64,000 nucleotides of DNA from Flavobacterium sp. (GTDB lineage Bacteria; Bacteroidota; Bacteroidia; Flavobacteriales; Flavobacteriaceae), in contig JADGMX010000049.1 of NCBI GenBank assembly GCA_015234525.1, positions 186,001 through 250,000 of the forward strand, given 5' to 3'. The position numbers and the translations under genes are program-made. Each line of letters begins with the position of its first letter. Position 1 is the first letter of the stretch. Shown piece by piece: positions 7,896 through 16,684 of the stretch. The notes below the pieces were generated by a model. The model did not search any database and had not been told where the DNA came from. It worked only from the letters and a program-made list of their open reading frames with translations.

Positions 7896-8879
7896 ATGTT
7901 TATAGAACAAGCCAATTTACCGGATAACAAATTTTGGAAGTACATTGTCGGAACAGTCTGCATTATCATGGCGATTTTCATCGCACAAATTCCGCTAGTC
8001 ATTGCCATTACTGCTCAAACTTTCGCGACCGATCAGCCATTTCCGGTAAGTAACGAAGAGATGATGGGAATTCTCGACTCGAATTTAATGTTGTTTTTGA
8101 TGCTTTTGTCTTTTGCCGGCGGGCTTGCGATGGTTTTTATTATTGCGAGATTTTTGCACAAACAATCCCTACGCGGACTAACAACGGCGCGGCCGAAAAT
8201 TGACTGGAAGCGTGTTCGATTTGCATTTTTGTTGTGGGCGGCGATTACATTCGCAAGTCTGGCGGTTGACTATACGATGTCGCCCGAAGACTATGTCTTT
8301 AATTTTAAACCGATTCCGTTTTTGATTCTTGTGGTTGTGGCTGTGATTATGATTCCGCTTCAAACAAGCGCCGAAGAATATATTTTCAGATCGTATCTAA
8401 TGCAGGGAATCGGAATTGCCGCCGGGAACCGATGGGTTCCTCTTCTCTCAACATCGTTGATCTTTGGGCTGATGCACATCGCAAATCCGGAAGTGACAAA
8501 AATGGGAAATATCATAATGATATATTATATAGGAACCGGTTTATTCTTAGGAATCGTAACTTTGATGGACGACGGAATTGAACTTCCACTTGGTTTTCAC
8601 GCGGCAAATAACCTGGTTGGAGCGCTGCTTGTAACCTCTGAATGGACGGCATTTCAAACGGAATCACTCTTGAGAGATGTGTCTGATCCAAGTGCCGGAT
8701 TCGACGTCATTTTACCTGTTCTGGTCGTATTTCCGCTGTTGTTGCTTTTCTTCAGCAAGAAATACAAATGGACAAATTGGAAAGAAAAACTAACCGGAAA
8801 TATCACATATCATGCAAACACTATATCAGAATCAACAAATGGTGAACCCGACTTACAACGACGTTCATCCGAATTTTAA
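7896..8879 (+). CDS. CPBP family intramembrane metalloprotease
   Basis: The 327-residue polytopic membrane protein has all three motifs of the CAAX-processing/bacteriocin-protection (CPBP, Rce1-like) family. They are EExxxR as EEYIFR (E160, E161, R165), FxxxH as FGLMHIANP, and HxxxN as GFHAANNLVG. The glutamates and histidines coordinate the catalytic metal within the membrane. Substrates of most bacterial members are unknown. The C-terminus overlaps the start of menE, implying translational coupling. Confidence 0.88.
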   Translation: MFIEQANLPDNKFWKYIVGTVCIIMAIFIAQIPLVIAITAQTFATDQPFPVSNEEMMGILDSNLMLFLMLLSFAGGLAMVFIIARFLHKQSLRGLTTARPKIDWKRVRFAFLLWAAITFASLAVDYTMSPEDYVFNFKPIPFLILVVVAVIMIPLQTSAEEYIFRSYLMQGIGIAAGNRWVPLLSTSLIFGLMHIANPEVTKMGNIIMIYYIGTGLFLGIVTLMDDGIELPLGFHAANNLVGALLVTSEWTAFQTESLLRDVSDPSAGFDVILPVLVVFPLLLLFFSKKYKWTNWKEKLTGNITYHANTISESTNGEPDLQRRSSEF

Positions 8880-9888
8880 GTTAAACGGATTCCACCTCGA
8901 CCGCGACGATATGTGCCGATTGGCATACAGTTTTATTAAAGAAGGTGAGGATTTTGAACGATCTGTGGGCGATTTTTTACTTGATTGGTTTGATCACCGC
9001 GATCATCTTGAATTGACGACGTCAGGAACAACGGGCGCTCCGAAAACGATCCGAATCAATAAGCAAGCGATGGTAAATTCGGCAGTAGCAACCGGGCGTT
9101 TCTTTGACCTGGTATCCGGAAATCGAATCTTGCATTGTCTGCCAACAAAGTATATTGCCGGAAAAATGATGTTCGTACGCGGATTTATTCTTGGCTTGGA
9201 TATGGATTTTGTGGCTCCAACGTCAAATCCACTTGAAAAAAACGACGAAAAATATGACTTTGCGGGAATGGTTCCGCTTCAGGCTAAAAATTCGCTTGAC
9301 AAACTCGACTCCATTAAAAAGCTGATTATCGGCGGAATGAAAATTCACCAAACACTTGAAGAGGAACTTTTAAAACTGCCGACTGAAGTTTACGAAACCT
9401 ACGGAATGACCGAAACCATCACTCACATCGCCGCAAAACGGGTTGGGGAGAATGCCTTTACGGTGTTGCCCAATGTGACGATTTCATACGATGACCGAAA
9501 TTGTCTTGTGATTCATGCCCCGGCGATTTCTGACGATGTAATCACTACCAACGATTTGGTCGAACTCGTAAACGAAAACCAATTTGTATTTTTAGGCCGT
9601 GTGGATAATGTAATTAATAGTGGCGGAATTAAATTGATTCCCGAAAAAATAGAGGAAAAACTTGGCGGAAAGATTGATCGTACGTATTTTATTTCAAGTT
9701 TGCCGGATGACACGCTTGGCGAAAAAGTGATTTTGGTTGTTGAAGGCGAACCGTTTGAAATCGATCAAGAAGCCTTTAAGTCGCTCGATAAATACGAAAA
9801 ACCACGTCAGGTAATTTTCGTTCCGACAATTAAAGTTACGGCGACGGGAAAAATCATGCGAAGCGAAACGCTCGAAGGTTATTTGTAA
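8839..9888 (+). CDS. menE: o-Succinylbenzoate-CoA ligase-like AMP-binding enzyme
   Basis: This adenylate-forming enzyme of about 349 residues is the step of menaquinone synthesis that activates o-succinylbenzoate with CoA. The P-loop-like LELTTSGTTGAPKTIR, the YETYGMTETITHIA motif and the catalytic lysine region KVTATGKIMRSE are all present. It is shorter than E. coli MenE but of the usual length for the compact Bacteroidetes form. I prefer ATG 8839 (MVNPTYNDVHP) to the track start at 8812, because the N-terminus then resembles the family; both overlap the protease gene. No other men genes are in view. Confidence 0.85.
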   Translation: MVNPTYNDVHPNFKLNGFHLDRDDMCRLAYSFIKEGEDFERSVGDFLLDWFDHRDHLELTTSGTTGAPKTIRINKQAMVNSAVATGRFFDLVSGNRILHCLPTKYIAGKMMFVRGFILGLDMDFVAPTSNPLEKNDEKYDFAGMVPLQAKNSLDKLDSIKKLIIGGMKIHQTLEEELLKLPTEVYETYGMTETITHIAAKRVGENAFTVLPNVTISYDDRNCLVIHAPAISDDVITTNDLVELVNENQFVFLGRVDNVINSGGIKLIPEKIEEKLGGKIDRTYFISSLPDDTLGEKVILVVEGEPFEIDQEAFKSLDKYEKPRQVIFVPTIKVTATGKIMRSETLEGYL

Positions 9889-11492
9889 ATAATGTAATAA
9901 CGGTCGGTGTCAACTTTGATATCGGCCTTTTTTAATTTTGATCGCAGCCTCCTGGTTTGCAACTTTGTAGTTGGAATCAAACGGATGGTTTCATCGCCAA
10001 CAGCAACATCAATCGGCATTTCGAAGTTCTCAATTGTGTTTTTCCACCTGTAGCTCAAACCGTTTTTAACCAATTTAATTTCGAGTTCCGGAATTTTAGT
10101 GCCTTTCAGATACTGATCAAAAACCGGTGTTAAATTCATAGCTGAAGACGTATTAAAATATTCAACAACAGTTTGTCCGTCAATGATCTGATGGCGGAAA
10201 GTCTCAGCAAAACCTTTTAGAATTGACCACCATTTCTGATCGTCAGCAATAATATGGCGAAGGGTATTCAGCATCAAAGCGCCTTTTGGATACATGTCAT
10301 TTGACCCTTTTTTGTTGACGCCAAATGTGGAGATGATTGGCGAAAAATTGCGGACATTCCCTTTGATGCCCGTTAAGTACTGGATCGCTTTTTCGTAGCC
10401 TTGCGTACATTCGACATAAACAGCCTCGGAGTAAGTCGTAAAACTCTCATGAATCCACATATCGGCAATGTCGATTGACGTTACACTGTTGCCAAACCAT
10501 TCGTGGCCACTTTCGTGGATGACGATATAGTCGAACAACATTCCGATTCCCGTTCCCGAAAGATCAGATCCGCGGTACCCTTTGAGAAAGTGATTTCCGT
10601 ATGCAACCGCACTCTGATGTTCCATGCCCAGATATGGCGTTTCAACAAGTTTGAATCCGTCATTTGCAAATGGATAGTCGCCAAATTTTGATTGAAAGCA
10701 GTCCATCATGGTTTTCACCTCAGAAAAATGTCTTCGGGCAACATCTTCGTTATATCGCAAAACATAATAGTCCAGGTCGATGTTGCCATGGTTCTCGTGA
10801 ATGTGCGCGTAATCGGCGATATTTACCGTAATGTTGTAGTTGTTGATAGGCGAGAGAACTTCCCATTTCCATGTCGTATAATCAGCGTCCAATTCTTCTG
10901 ATCCTAGAAATCGTCCGTTTGAAACATTCATCAAACCATTTGGCACTGCAACGCTTACCGACGCACCAAAATCAGGTTCGTCGCTCTGTGAATCCTTGCA
11001 CGGATACCACAAACTTGCGCCTGTACCCTGAACCGCAACACCGATCCAATGATTACCATTCTTATCGCGATCCCATACAAAACCGCCGTTCCACGGTGCG
11101 CTTGGCGCGATTCTCGGATTTCCGGAATAATAAAAACTCAGTTGATGTTTTCCGGTTTCTTTTCCGCCAAGATCAACAAAAACAGCGTCAAATTCGCGTT
11201 CGTATTTTAAGATTTTGCCATCTTGAACAATGCTGTCAACTGTCATATTCTCGAACAAGTCGATTTGAATCGTGTTGGCGTTATTCAGTAGTTTATAGGT
11301 GATGTGATTAACACCCGACAAAAATTTTCGGTCGGGGTCAATGCGGATGTCGAGAGCGTATCTCAATACGTCGTAATCGGTGCGCTCCTTTGATAAGCCG
11401 CCTTTAAGACTGTCGCGTCTGCTAAATCCTTCTTGTGAAAACGAAAAGGTTGAAGTCAGGATTGCGGCTAGTATCAAAAACTGACGTTGCAT
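9879..11492 (-). CDS. M1 family zinc metallopeptidase (aminopeptidase N-like)
   Basis: The 537-residue protein has a signal peptide (FLILAAILTSTFSFSQ), so it is periplasmic or secreted. The exopeptidase motif appears as YLGMEHQSAVAYG. The zinc site HESGHEW is followed after exactly 18 residues by the glutamate of HESFTTYSE, completing HExxH-x18-E. The protein is short for M1 enzymes, lacking the long C-terminal helical domain. Its ATG overlaps the stop of the upstream carboxylase gene by one base (TGATG), so the two are translationally coupled. The 3' end overlaps the menE 3' end by ten bases in convergent orientation. Confidence 0.9.
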   Translation of the reverse strand: MQRQFLILAAILTSTFSFSQEGFSRRDSLKGGLSKERTDYDVLRYALDIRIDPDRKFLSGVNHITYKLLNNANTIQIDLFENMTVDSIVQDGKILKYEREFDAVFVDLGGKETGKHQLSFYYSGNPRIAPSAPWNGGFVWDRDKNGNHWIGVAVQGTGASLWYPCKDSQSDEPDFGASVSVAVPNGLMNVSNGRFLGSEELDADYTTWKWEVLSPINNYNITVNIADYAHIHENHGNIDLDYYVLRYNEDVARRHFSEVKTMMDCFQSKFGDYPFANDGFKLVETPYLGMEHQSAVAYGNHFLKGYRGSDLSGTGIGMLFDYIVIHESGHEWFGNSVTSIDIADMWIHESFTTYSEAVYVECTQGYEKAIQYLTGIKGNVRNFSPIISTFGVNKKGSNDMYPKGALMLNTLRHIIADDQKWWSILKGFAETFRHQIIDGQTVVEYFNTSSAMNLTPVFDQYLKGTKIPELEIKLVKNGLSYRWKNTIENFEMPIDVAVGDETIRLIPTTKLQTRRLRSKLKKADIKVDTDRYYIIYK

Positions 11493-13120
11493 CAGACTTG
11501 GATTACACCTAAATTAAACTTTTTCTCGATAGGAGCGTGGTTTGCAGCTTCAATTCCCATTGAGATCCATGTTCGGGTGTCGATCGGGTCAATAATGGCA
11601 TCGGTCCACAATCGCGAGGCTGCATAATATGGAGAAACCTGAGCGTCATAACGGGCTTTGATTTTGTCGAATAGTGCTTGTTCGGTTTGTTCGTCAACGG
11701 TTTCGCCTTTTGCTTTAAGCGATGAAGCTTCAATTTGCATCAGCACTTTTGCAGCTTGGGTTCCGCCCATAACAGCGAGTTCAGCACTTGGCCAGGCAAA
11801 GATCAATCGTGGATCATAAGCTTTGCCACACATCGCATAATTTCCGGCGCCATACGAATTTCCGACTACAACGGTAAATTTTGGAACAACAGAATTGCTG
11901 ACCGCATTCACCATTTTCGCACCGTCTTTAATGATTCCGCCGTGCTCTGATTTCGATCCGACCATAAAACCGGTGACATCCTGAATAAAAACAAGTGGAA
12001 TTTTCTTCTGGTTGCAATTTGCGATGAATCGTGTGGCTTTGTCCGCGCTATCTGAATATATAACGCCTCCAAATTGCATTTCACCTTTCTTCGACTTGAC
12101 AACTTTTCGCTGGTTAGCGACAATTCCGACCGCCCAACCATCAATTCGCGCATAGCCTGTAATTAAGGTTTGGCCATAGCCGTCCTTGTATGCTTCAAAT
12201 TCGGAATTATCAACCAAACGCTTGATAATTTCCATCATATCGTATTGTTCAGCGCGCGATTTCGGCAAGATTCCGTAAATGTCTTTTTCGTCTAAGGCCG
12301 GTTTTTCGGCTTTTATCCGATTGTATCCTGCTTTGTCAAAATCGCCTATTTTGTCTACAATATTTTTGATTGTATCAAGTGCATCTTTGTCGTCTTTTGC
12401 CTTATAATCGGTAACGCCCGAAATTTCGCAATGCGTTGTTGCTCCGCCGAGTGTTTCGTTGTCGATGCTTTCGCCGATGGCTGCTTTAACAAGGTAACTG
12501 CCTGCTAAAAATATCGATCCGGTCTTATCGACAATCAGCGCTTCATCGCTCATAATCGGAAGGTACGCTCCGCCGGCAACGCAACTTCCCATGACCGCCG
12601 CAATTTGGGTAATTCCCATGCTGCTCATCACCGCGTTATTTCTAAAAATCCGGCCAAAATGTTCCTTATCCGGAAAAATCTCATCCTGAAGCGGAAGATA
12701 AACGCCGGCGCTGTCAACCAAGTAAATAATCGGCAGTCTGTTTTCTATGGCGATTTCCTGAGCTCGCAGGTTCTTTTTGCCGGTTATCGGAAACCAGGCT
12801 CCGGCTTTTACCGTTGCGTCGTTGGCAACAACAATGCATTGTTTTCCGCGAACATATCCAATTTTAACCACAACGCCACCCGAGGGACATCCGCCGTGCT
12901 CTTCGTACATTCCGTCGCCGGCAAAGGCGCCAATTTCAATGCTTTTTTTATTTGGGTCAAGCAGATAGTCAATTCGTTCGCGAGCGGTCATCTTTCCTTC
13001 CCCGTGAAGTTTTTCGATGCGTTTGACTCCGCCGCCAAGTTTGACCTTTGCGAATTTTTGCTTTAAATCAGTTACTAGTAGTCGGTTGTGATCTTCGTTT
13101 TTGTTGAAGTTTAAATCCAT
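11492..13120 (-). CDS. Acyl-CoA carboxylase carboxyltransferase (beta) subunit, methylcrotonyl-CoA type
   Basis: The 542-residue cytosolic carboxyltransferase moves CO2 from carboxybiotin to an acyl-CoA. The N-terminal half has GEGKMTARERIDYLLDP and GGCPSGGVVVKIGYV. The central VDSAGVYLPLQDEIFPDKEHF and MGSCVAGGAYLPIMSDE are the hallmarks of the 3-methylcrotonyl-CoA carboxylase beta subunit in leucine breakdown, rather than propionyl-CoA carboxylase. The biotin-carrying alpha subunit is not adjacent. The gene heads a two-gene unit with the M1 peptidase. Substrate is inferred from motif likeness only. Confidence 0.88.
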   Translation of the reverse strand: MDLNFNKNEDHNRLLVTDLKQKFAKVKLGGGVKRIEKLHGEGKMTARERIDYLLDPNKKSIEIGAFAGDGMYEEHGGCPSGGVVVKIGYVRGKQCIVVANDATVKAGAWFPITGKKNLRAQEIAIENRLPIIYLVDSAGVYLPLQDEIFPDKEHFGRIFRNNAVMSSMGITQIAAVMGSCVAGGAYLPIMSDEALIVDKTGSIFLAGSYLVKAAIGESIDNETLGGATTHCEISGVTDYKAKDDKDALDTIKNIVDKIGDFDKAGYNRIKAEKPALDEKDIYGILPKSRAEQYDMMEIIKRLVDNSEFEAYKDGYGQTLITGYARIDGWAVGIVANQRKVVKSKKGEMQFGGVIYSDSADKATRFIANCNQKKIPLVFIQDVTGFMVGSKSEHGGIIKDGAKMVNAVSNSVVPKFTVVVGNSYGAGNYAMCGKAYDPRLIFAWPSAELAVMGGTQAAKVLMQIEASSLKAKGETVDEQTEQALFDKIKARYDAQVSPYYAASRLWTDAIIDPIDTRTWISMGIEAANHAPIEKKFNLGVIQV

Positions 13121-13216
13121 AGAAAAGTTCTTGAAATATTTCGAGATTATGCGCTAAAGTACAAAAATCAACTATTTAAGTTAGGTTCGCGGCAACACAA
13201 AACAGTTATAAATGAC

Positions 13217-13240
13217 AAAGAACAGCGCGAACTGTTCTTT
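13217..13240 (-). other. Inverted repeat after the PiT-like gene
   Basis: AAAGAACAG and CTGTTCTTT pair perfectly around CGCGAA. It lies 21 bases past the stop of the minus-strand transporter, but no T run follows. It may be a transcript-end hairpin or a weak terminator. Confidence 0.5.
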
Positions 13241-13260
13241 GATGTCTGAGGTTATTGCAA

Positions 13261-14391
13261 TTAGCTAAAGAATTCGGTCAGAAAGTTAATTAGATCTGTC
13301 TTTATTGCCGGGTTGACTGAAGCGGCCAATAAAAGCGAAATCAATAAACCGATAGCCGCATAAAGGAAGTCTTTCCCAATCATTTTCATCGCTTTATTCT
13401 TATGTTTTTTGCCTTTTTTGATTCTCGCCAGATTAACCGCGATTTCACGGCCGCCAATTAATCCAAGGAAAACCCAGGTAGTACTCATCGGTACGGTGCT
13501 GATAAATAATTTGTAGATCAATATCAATGCGTATGAAAGGTCAATCAATGTAGCGGCGCGTACATCTGAAATGCGGACTTTTTCACTGACAACTTTCTGA
13601 ATCTTATCGCCTCGCAATTTGAATAATAATCCAAGTCCGATGAAAATTACGGCGCAAAACAAAAAGAATTGTGTTCCGCTAAGTTGTCGTGGAAGAAATA
13701 CGGCGATATTCGCACCGTCCTGCATCACCCATACTGCCCAAAGAAGGCCGCTTACAAACCATTGAGCAACATTCCAACTCGGACTGACTTTTCGGCTTTT
13801 AAAGTTTTTTCGGATATAATTGTAACCGTAATACCATATAAGTGCCGAGACCACAAATGCAATCAAATAGCCGGAAACGCTCTTCGAGACCATTGAAGTG
13901 ATGCCTTCAGACGAGGAGCTAAATACGCTTAACATTAAAAAAGTTGTCGATACCGGCATGCGCAACCTGGTAAGGATCAGCAATACTAACGGCGCCATTA
14001 GCATAAAGAACGAGAAATTTTCCGGGTGTGGATAGCTCGAAGTGCCGTCGGGTTTTAGCAATCGTTGATAGGTTACATCACCATCAAAATAAAAGTAACT
14101 AAAACTTACAACAGCAAGAAATATGACTCCAATGTAAAGCCACATGATATACCATTTTCTTTCTTTATTGCTTTCGATAAAAGTCCCCAGCGACTGGATG
14201 CTGTCATTAGAAACTGTTGCATACGAAGCGGTTAAAAATCCGATCCACATGGCAATATGTGGCTGATTGTAGAACACGGCGCTCAGAATAAATATTGAAA
14301 CAATAATCGTTAAGAATATCTTTTCATTTGAAAAACGCTCAATAATTCCAAGTGGTGGTAGCGTATTATTCTTTTTAAACTTTAATTTCAT
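13261..14391 (-). CDS. Divergent PiT-like inorganic phosphate transporter homologue
   Basis: The 376-residue protein has about ten hydrophobic helices. It keeps the inverted-duplicate PiT (PHO4) layout in weakened form. SNDSIQSLGTF and MQDGANIAVF occupy the places of the GxNDxANA signatures, and the substrate loops MPVSTTFLML and MPMSTTWVFLG carry the P-x-S-T-T motif twice. PiT proteins co-transport phosphate with cations. The gene lies head-to-head with a canonical DUF47-pit operon 250 bases away, where a minus-strand TATATTTG box (14415-14422) could drive it. Substrate could be phosphate or a related oxyanion. Confidence 0.72.
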   Translation of the reverse strand: MKLKFKKNNTLPPLGIIERFSNEKIFLTIIVSIFILSAVFYNQPHIAMWIGFLTASYATVSNDSIQSLGTFIESNKERKWYIMWLYIGVIFLAVVSFSYFYFDGDVTYQRLLKPDGTSSYPHPENFSFFMLMAPLVLLILTRLRMPVSTTFLMLSVFSSSSEGITSMVSKSVSGYLIAFVVSALIWYYGYNYIRKNFKSRKVSPSWNVAQWFVSGLLWAVWVMQDGANIAVFLPRQLSGTQFFLFCAVIFIGLGLLFKLRGDKIQKVVSEKVRISDVRAATLIDLSYALILIYKLFISTVPMSTTWVFLGLIGGREIAVNLARIKKGKKHKNKAMKMIGKDFLYAAIGLLISLLLAASVNPAIKTDLINFLTEFFS

Positions 14392-14596
14392 TCTGCATAG
14401 TTTAATTCGTGGTGCAAATATATCAACTACCGAAATTCAACTCTTGATATAATATTAAGATATTGTTATCATGTAACCTTCAATCTAAAATGCCTTTCAA
14501 CTTGTTTATTTTGTGCGCAGTTTACGCGTAAATTTTAAACTTCAATCAATCATCAGAAATTCTTTATGCTAACAATCTGTTAATGTTACCATAACA

Positions 14597-14624
14597 TTCG
14601 ACTGATATTCGATTGATATATTTG
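14597..14624 (+). promoter_or_regulatory. Putative promoter of the DUF47-pit operon
   Basis: TTC (14597-14599), 17 bases, then TATATTTG (14617-14624), 18 bases before the start codon. No recognisable Pho box was found in the 250-base divergent region. Confidence 0.55.
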
Positions 14625-14641
14625 CGGCTAAATTCTAAGCT

Positions 14642-15286
14642 ATGTCACTTAACGACTTTTTCCAATTTTTTGTTCCGAAAAATAAAATCTTCTATCCACT
14701 TTTCGAACAAGCGGCTGCAAATCTGATTCTGATGGCCGAAACACTTCACGAAGGTGTCAATGCGCCAAAAGGTGAACGGGATGCATATTTCAAGAAAATC
14801 GAAGACCTCGAAGCAATTATCGACGAAATCACACATAAAACTCACATCGAGCTCAGCAAAAACTTCATCACCCCATTCGATCGTGAAGATATTCACGCCC
14901 TTGTAAAATCGATCGATGACGTTGCCGATTACCTTCACGGCGCTTCAAGTCGCATGCGCTTATACCAGGTTGAAAAAATTACTAAATCCATCCGCAAACT
15001 TACCGAGATCAATCTTGAAGCTTGCCAAAACATCGGTGTAGCGGTTAAAGAACTTAAGGACATGAAGAACCTTAAAGCCATCGCAGCTGCCTGTAAACGG
15101 ATCAACAAGCTTGAAAGCAAAGCCGATAACGTCTTTGACAAAGCCGTTGCCGATATCTTCGAGAACGAAACCGACGCAAAGAACATCATCAAATACAAAG
15201 AGGTTCTTTCAGCGCTGGAAACCGCGTCCGACAAGTGTAAAAGTGTTGCAAATGTATTAGAATCAGTTGTCGTAAAACATTCTTAA
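14642..15286 (+). CDS. DUF47 (PhoU-like) Pit accessory protein
   Basis: The 214 mostly helical, charged residues include the family blocks DREDIHALVKSIDDVADY and INKLESKADNVFDKAV. DUF47 proteins are PhoU relatives encoded beside Pit transporters and probably gate transport according to phosphate status. The length is typical. The stop overlaps the start of the transporter gene by one base (TAATG), fixing their pairing. Confidence 0.92.
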   Translation: MSLNDFFQFFVPKNKIFYPLFEQAAANLILMAETLHEGVNAPKGERDAYFKKIEDLEAIIDEITHKTHIELSKNFITPFDREDIHALVKSIDDVADYLHGASSRMRLYQVEKITKSIRKLTEINLEACQNIGVAVKELKDMKNLKAIAAACKRINKLESKADNVFDKAVADIFENETDAKNIIKYKEVLSALETASDKCKSVANVLESVVVKHS

Positions 15287-16566
15287 TGGAATTTACTCTC
15301 TTACTTATAATTATCGTTCTGGCGCTGATTTTCGACTACATCAACGGTTTTCATGATGCCGCGAACGCCATCGCCACAGTAGTTGCCACAAAAGTACTTT
15401 CGCCATTTCAGGCCGTTCTTTGGGCCGCGGTGTTCAACTTTGCGGCATATTGGGTTTTTGGTTTTGGTGTTGCCGATACGGTCGCGAAAACCGCCGACAC
15501 CTTGGAAATTAACCTTGTGGTAATATTAAGCGGAGTCATCGCCGCTATTATGTGGAATCTTTTTACATGGTGGCAAGGAATTCCGTCGAGTTCATCACAT
15601 ACGCTAATCGGTGGTTTCGCCGGAGCAGCCATTGCTCACGCAGGCTTCGATGTGGTAAACTGGTATTCTGAAAAAGCCGGACAATTGCCAAGCGGAGTCG
15701 TTATCATTATCGTGTTTATCGTCTTTGCACCGCTTCTCGGAGCGCTCGCGTCCTACTTAATCTCCATCTGGCTGCTCGCTTCTTCAAAGAAAACATTGGC
15801 GCCAAAGATTTTTACCGTCTTGTTGATGTTGGGAACCATATTTTTTGTCGAAAGCCAAATGATCTATTACCAGGACATTTCAGCACCGAGATTCGAGTCG
15901 CATTTCTGGAGCGTAGTCTTCGAGTCGCACAACATAAAGTGGTTCCTGGTTGCATTCATCATTCTTTCAATTTCAACGTTTTGTCTGCTTTTCAGCCGAC
16001 TAAATCACATGCAATCGGATTACTGGCTTAGAAAAATGCAATTGCTTTCATCGGCAGCGTTCAGTCTTGGTCACGGTGGTAACGATTCGCAAAAAGTAAT
16101 GGGTATCATTGCTGCAGCCGTGGTGGTTTACATTCATACATCCGGATTAACCACGGCTGATATGCCGACCTGGTTGGCAGTCGAATTGCCTCAAGGTGAA
16201 GCCATGGGATCAATGCCGGCGTGGATTCCGCTTGCCTGTTATTCCGCAATTGCAATCGGTACGCTTAGCGGTGGCTGGAAAATCGTCAAAACAATGGGTT
16301 CCAAGATCACCAAAGTAACTTCTTTTGAAGGTGTTGCCGCAGAAACCGCCGGTGCCTTAACGCTTTACTTTACAGAAACACAACACGTTCCGGTAAGTAC
16401 AACCCATACCATCACGGGATCGATTATCGGTGTCGGACTCACCAAACGCGTTTCGGCAGTTCGTTGGGGTGTAACGGTCAGCTTGATTTGGGCTTGGGTG
16501 CTCACCATTCCGGTCTCAGCACTTATCGCCGCACTGATTTACTGGCTCTTAAGCATATTTATATAA
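15286..16566 (+). CDS. pit: PiT family inorganic phosphate transporter
   Basis: The 426-residue polytopic membrane protein is a low-affinity phosphate/cation symporter. The two internal repeats are obvious: FDYINGFHDAANAIATVVAT at the N-terminus and SLGHGGNDSQKVMGII near residue 262. The substrate loops are GIPSSSSHTLIGGFAGAA and VPVSTTHTITGSIIGVG. A longer central loop follows LLASSKKTLAPK. It is translated in overlap with its DUF47 partner, and a strong terminator follows. Confidence 0.95.
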   Translation: MEFTLLLIIIVLALIFDYINGFHDAANAIATVVATKVLSPFQAVLWAAVFNFAAYWVFGFGVADTVAKTADTLEINLVVILSGVIAAIMWNLFTWWQGIPSSSSHTLIGGFAGAAIAHAGFDVVNWYSEKAGQLPSGVVIIIVFIVFAPLLGALASYLISIWLLASSKKTLAPKIFTVLLMLGTIFFVESQMIYYQDISAPRFESHFWSVVFESHNIKWFLVAFIILSISTFCLLFSRLNHMQSDYWLRKMQLLSSAAFSLGHGGNDSQKVMGIIAAAVVVYIHTSGLTTADMPTWLAVELPQGEAMGSMPAWIPLACYSAIAIGTLSGGWKIVKTMGSKITKVTSFEGVAAETAGALTLYFTETQHVPVSTTHTITGSIIGVGLTKRVSAVRWGVTVSLIWAWVLTIPVSALIAALIYWLLSIFI

Positions 16567-16570
16567 CGAG

Positions 16571-16599
16571 AAAATCCGCTGTTTTTAGCGGATTTTTTT
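16571..16599 (+). terminator. Terminator of the DUF47-pit operon
   Basis: AATCCGCT pairs with AGCGGATT over a short T-rich loop, followed by seven T. Confidence 0.9.
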
Positions 16600-16608
16600 G
16601 TTTTATTA

Positions 16609-16684
16609 GGAGCTATTTCCTGCTTTCGGCTTTATCTCTCCGCTAGCGCTTCGAGGATATCGCCTCAATCAGGGCTAGGGCTTG
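16609..16684 (+). repeat. Type A structured intergenic repeat, copy 2
   Basis: AGGAGCTATTTCCTGCTTTC begins the left arm, and GGATATCGCCTC plus ATCAGGGCTAGGGCTT form the right arm. The middle (CTCCGCTAGCGCTTCGAG) is short and only partly self-complementary. The right arm runs into lpxD and contains its stop codon. Confidence 0.8.

Noticed and set aside
10871-11302. 143-residue ORF opposite the M1 peptidase gene
   Set aside because: It is a shadow of a well-supported gene on the other strand, with low-complexity R/Q-rich translation.
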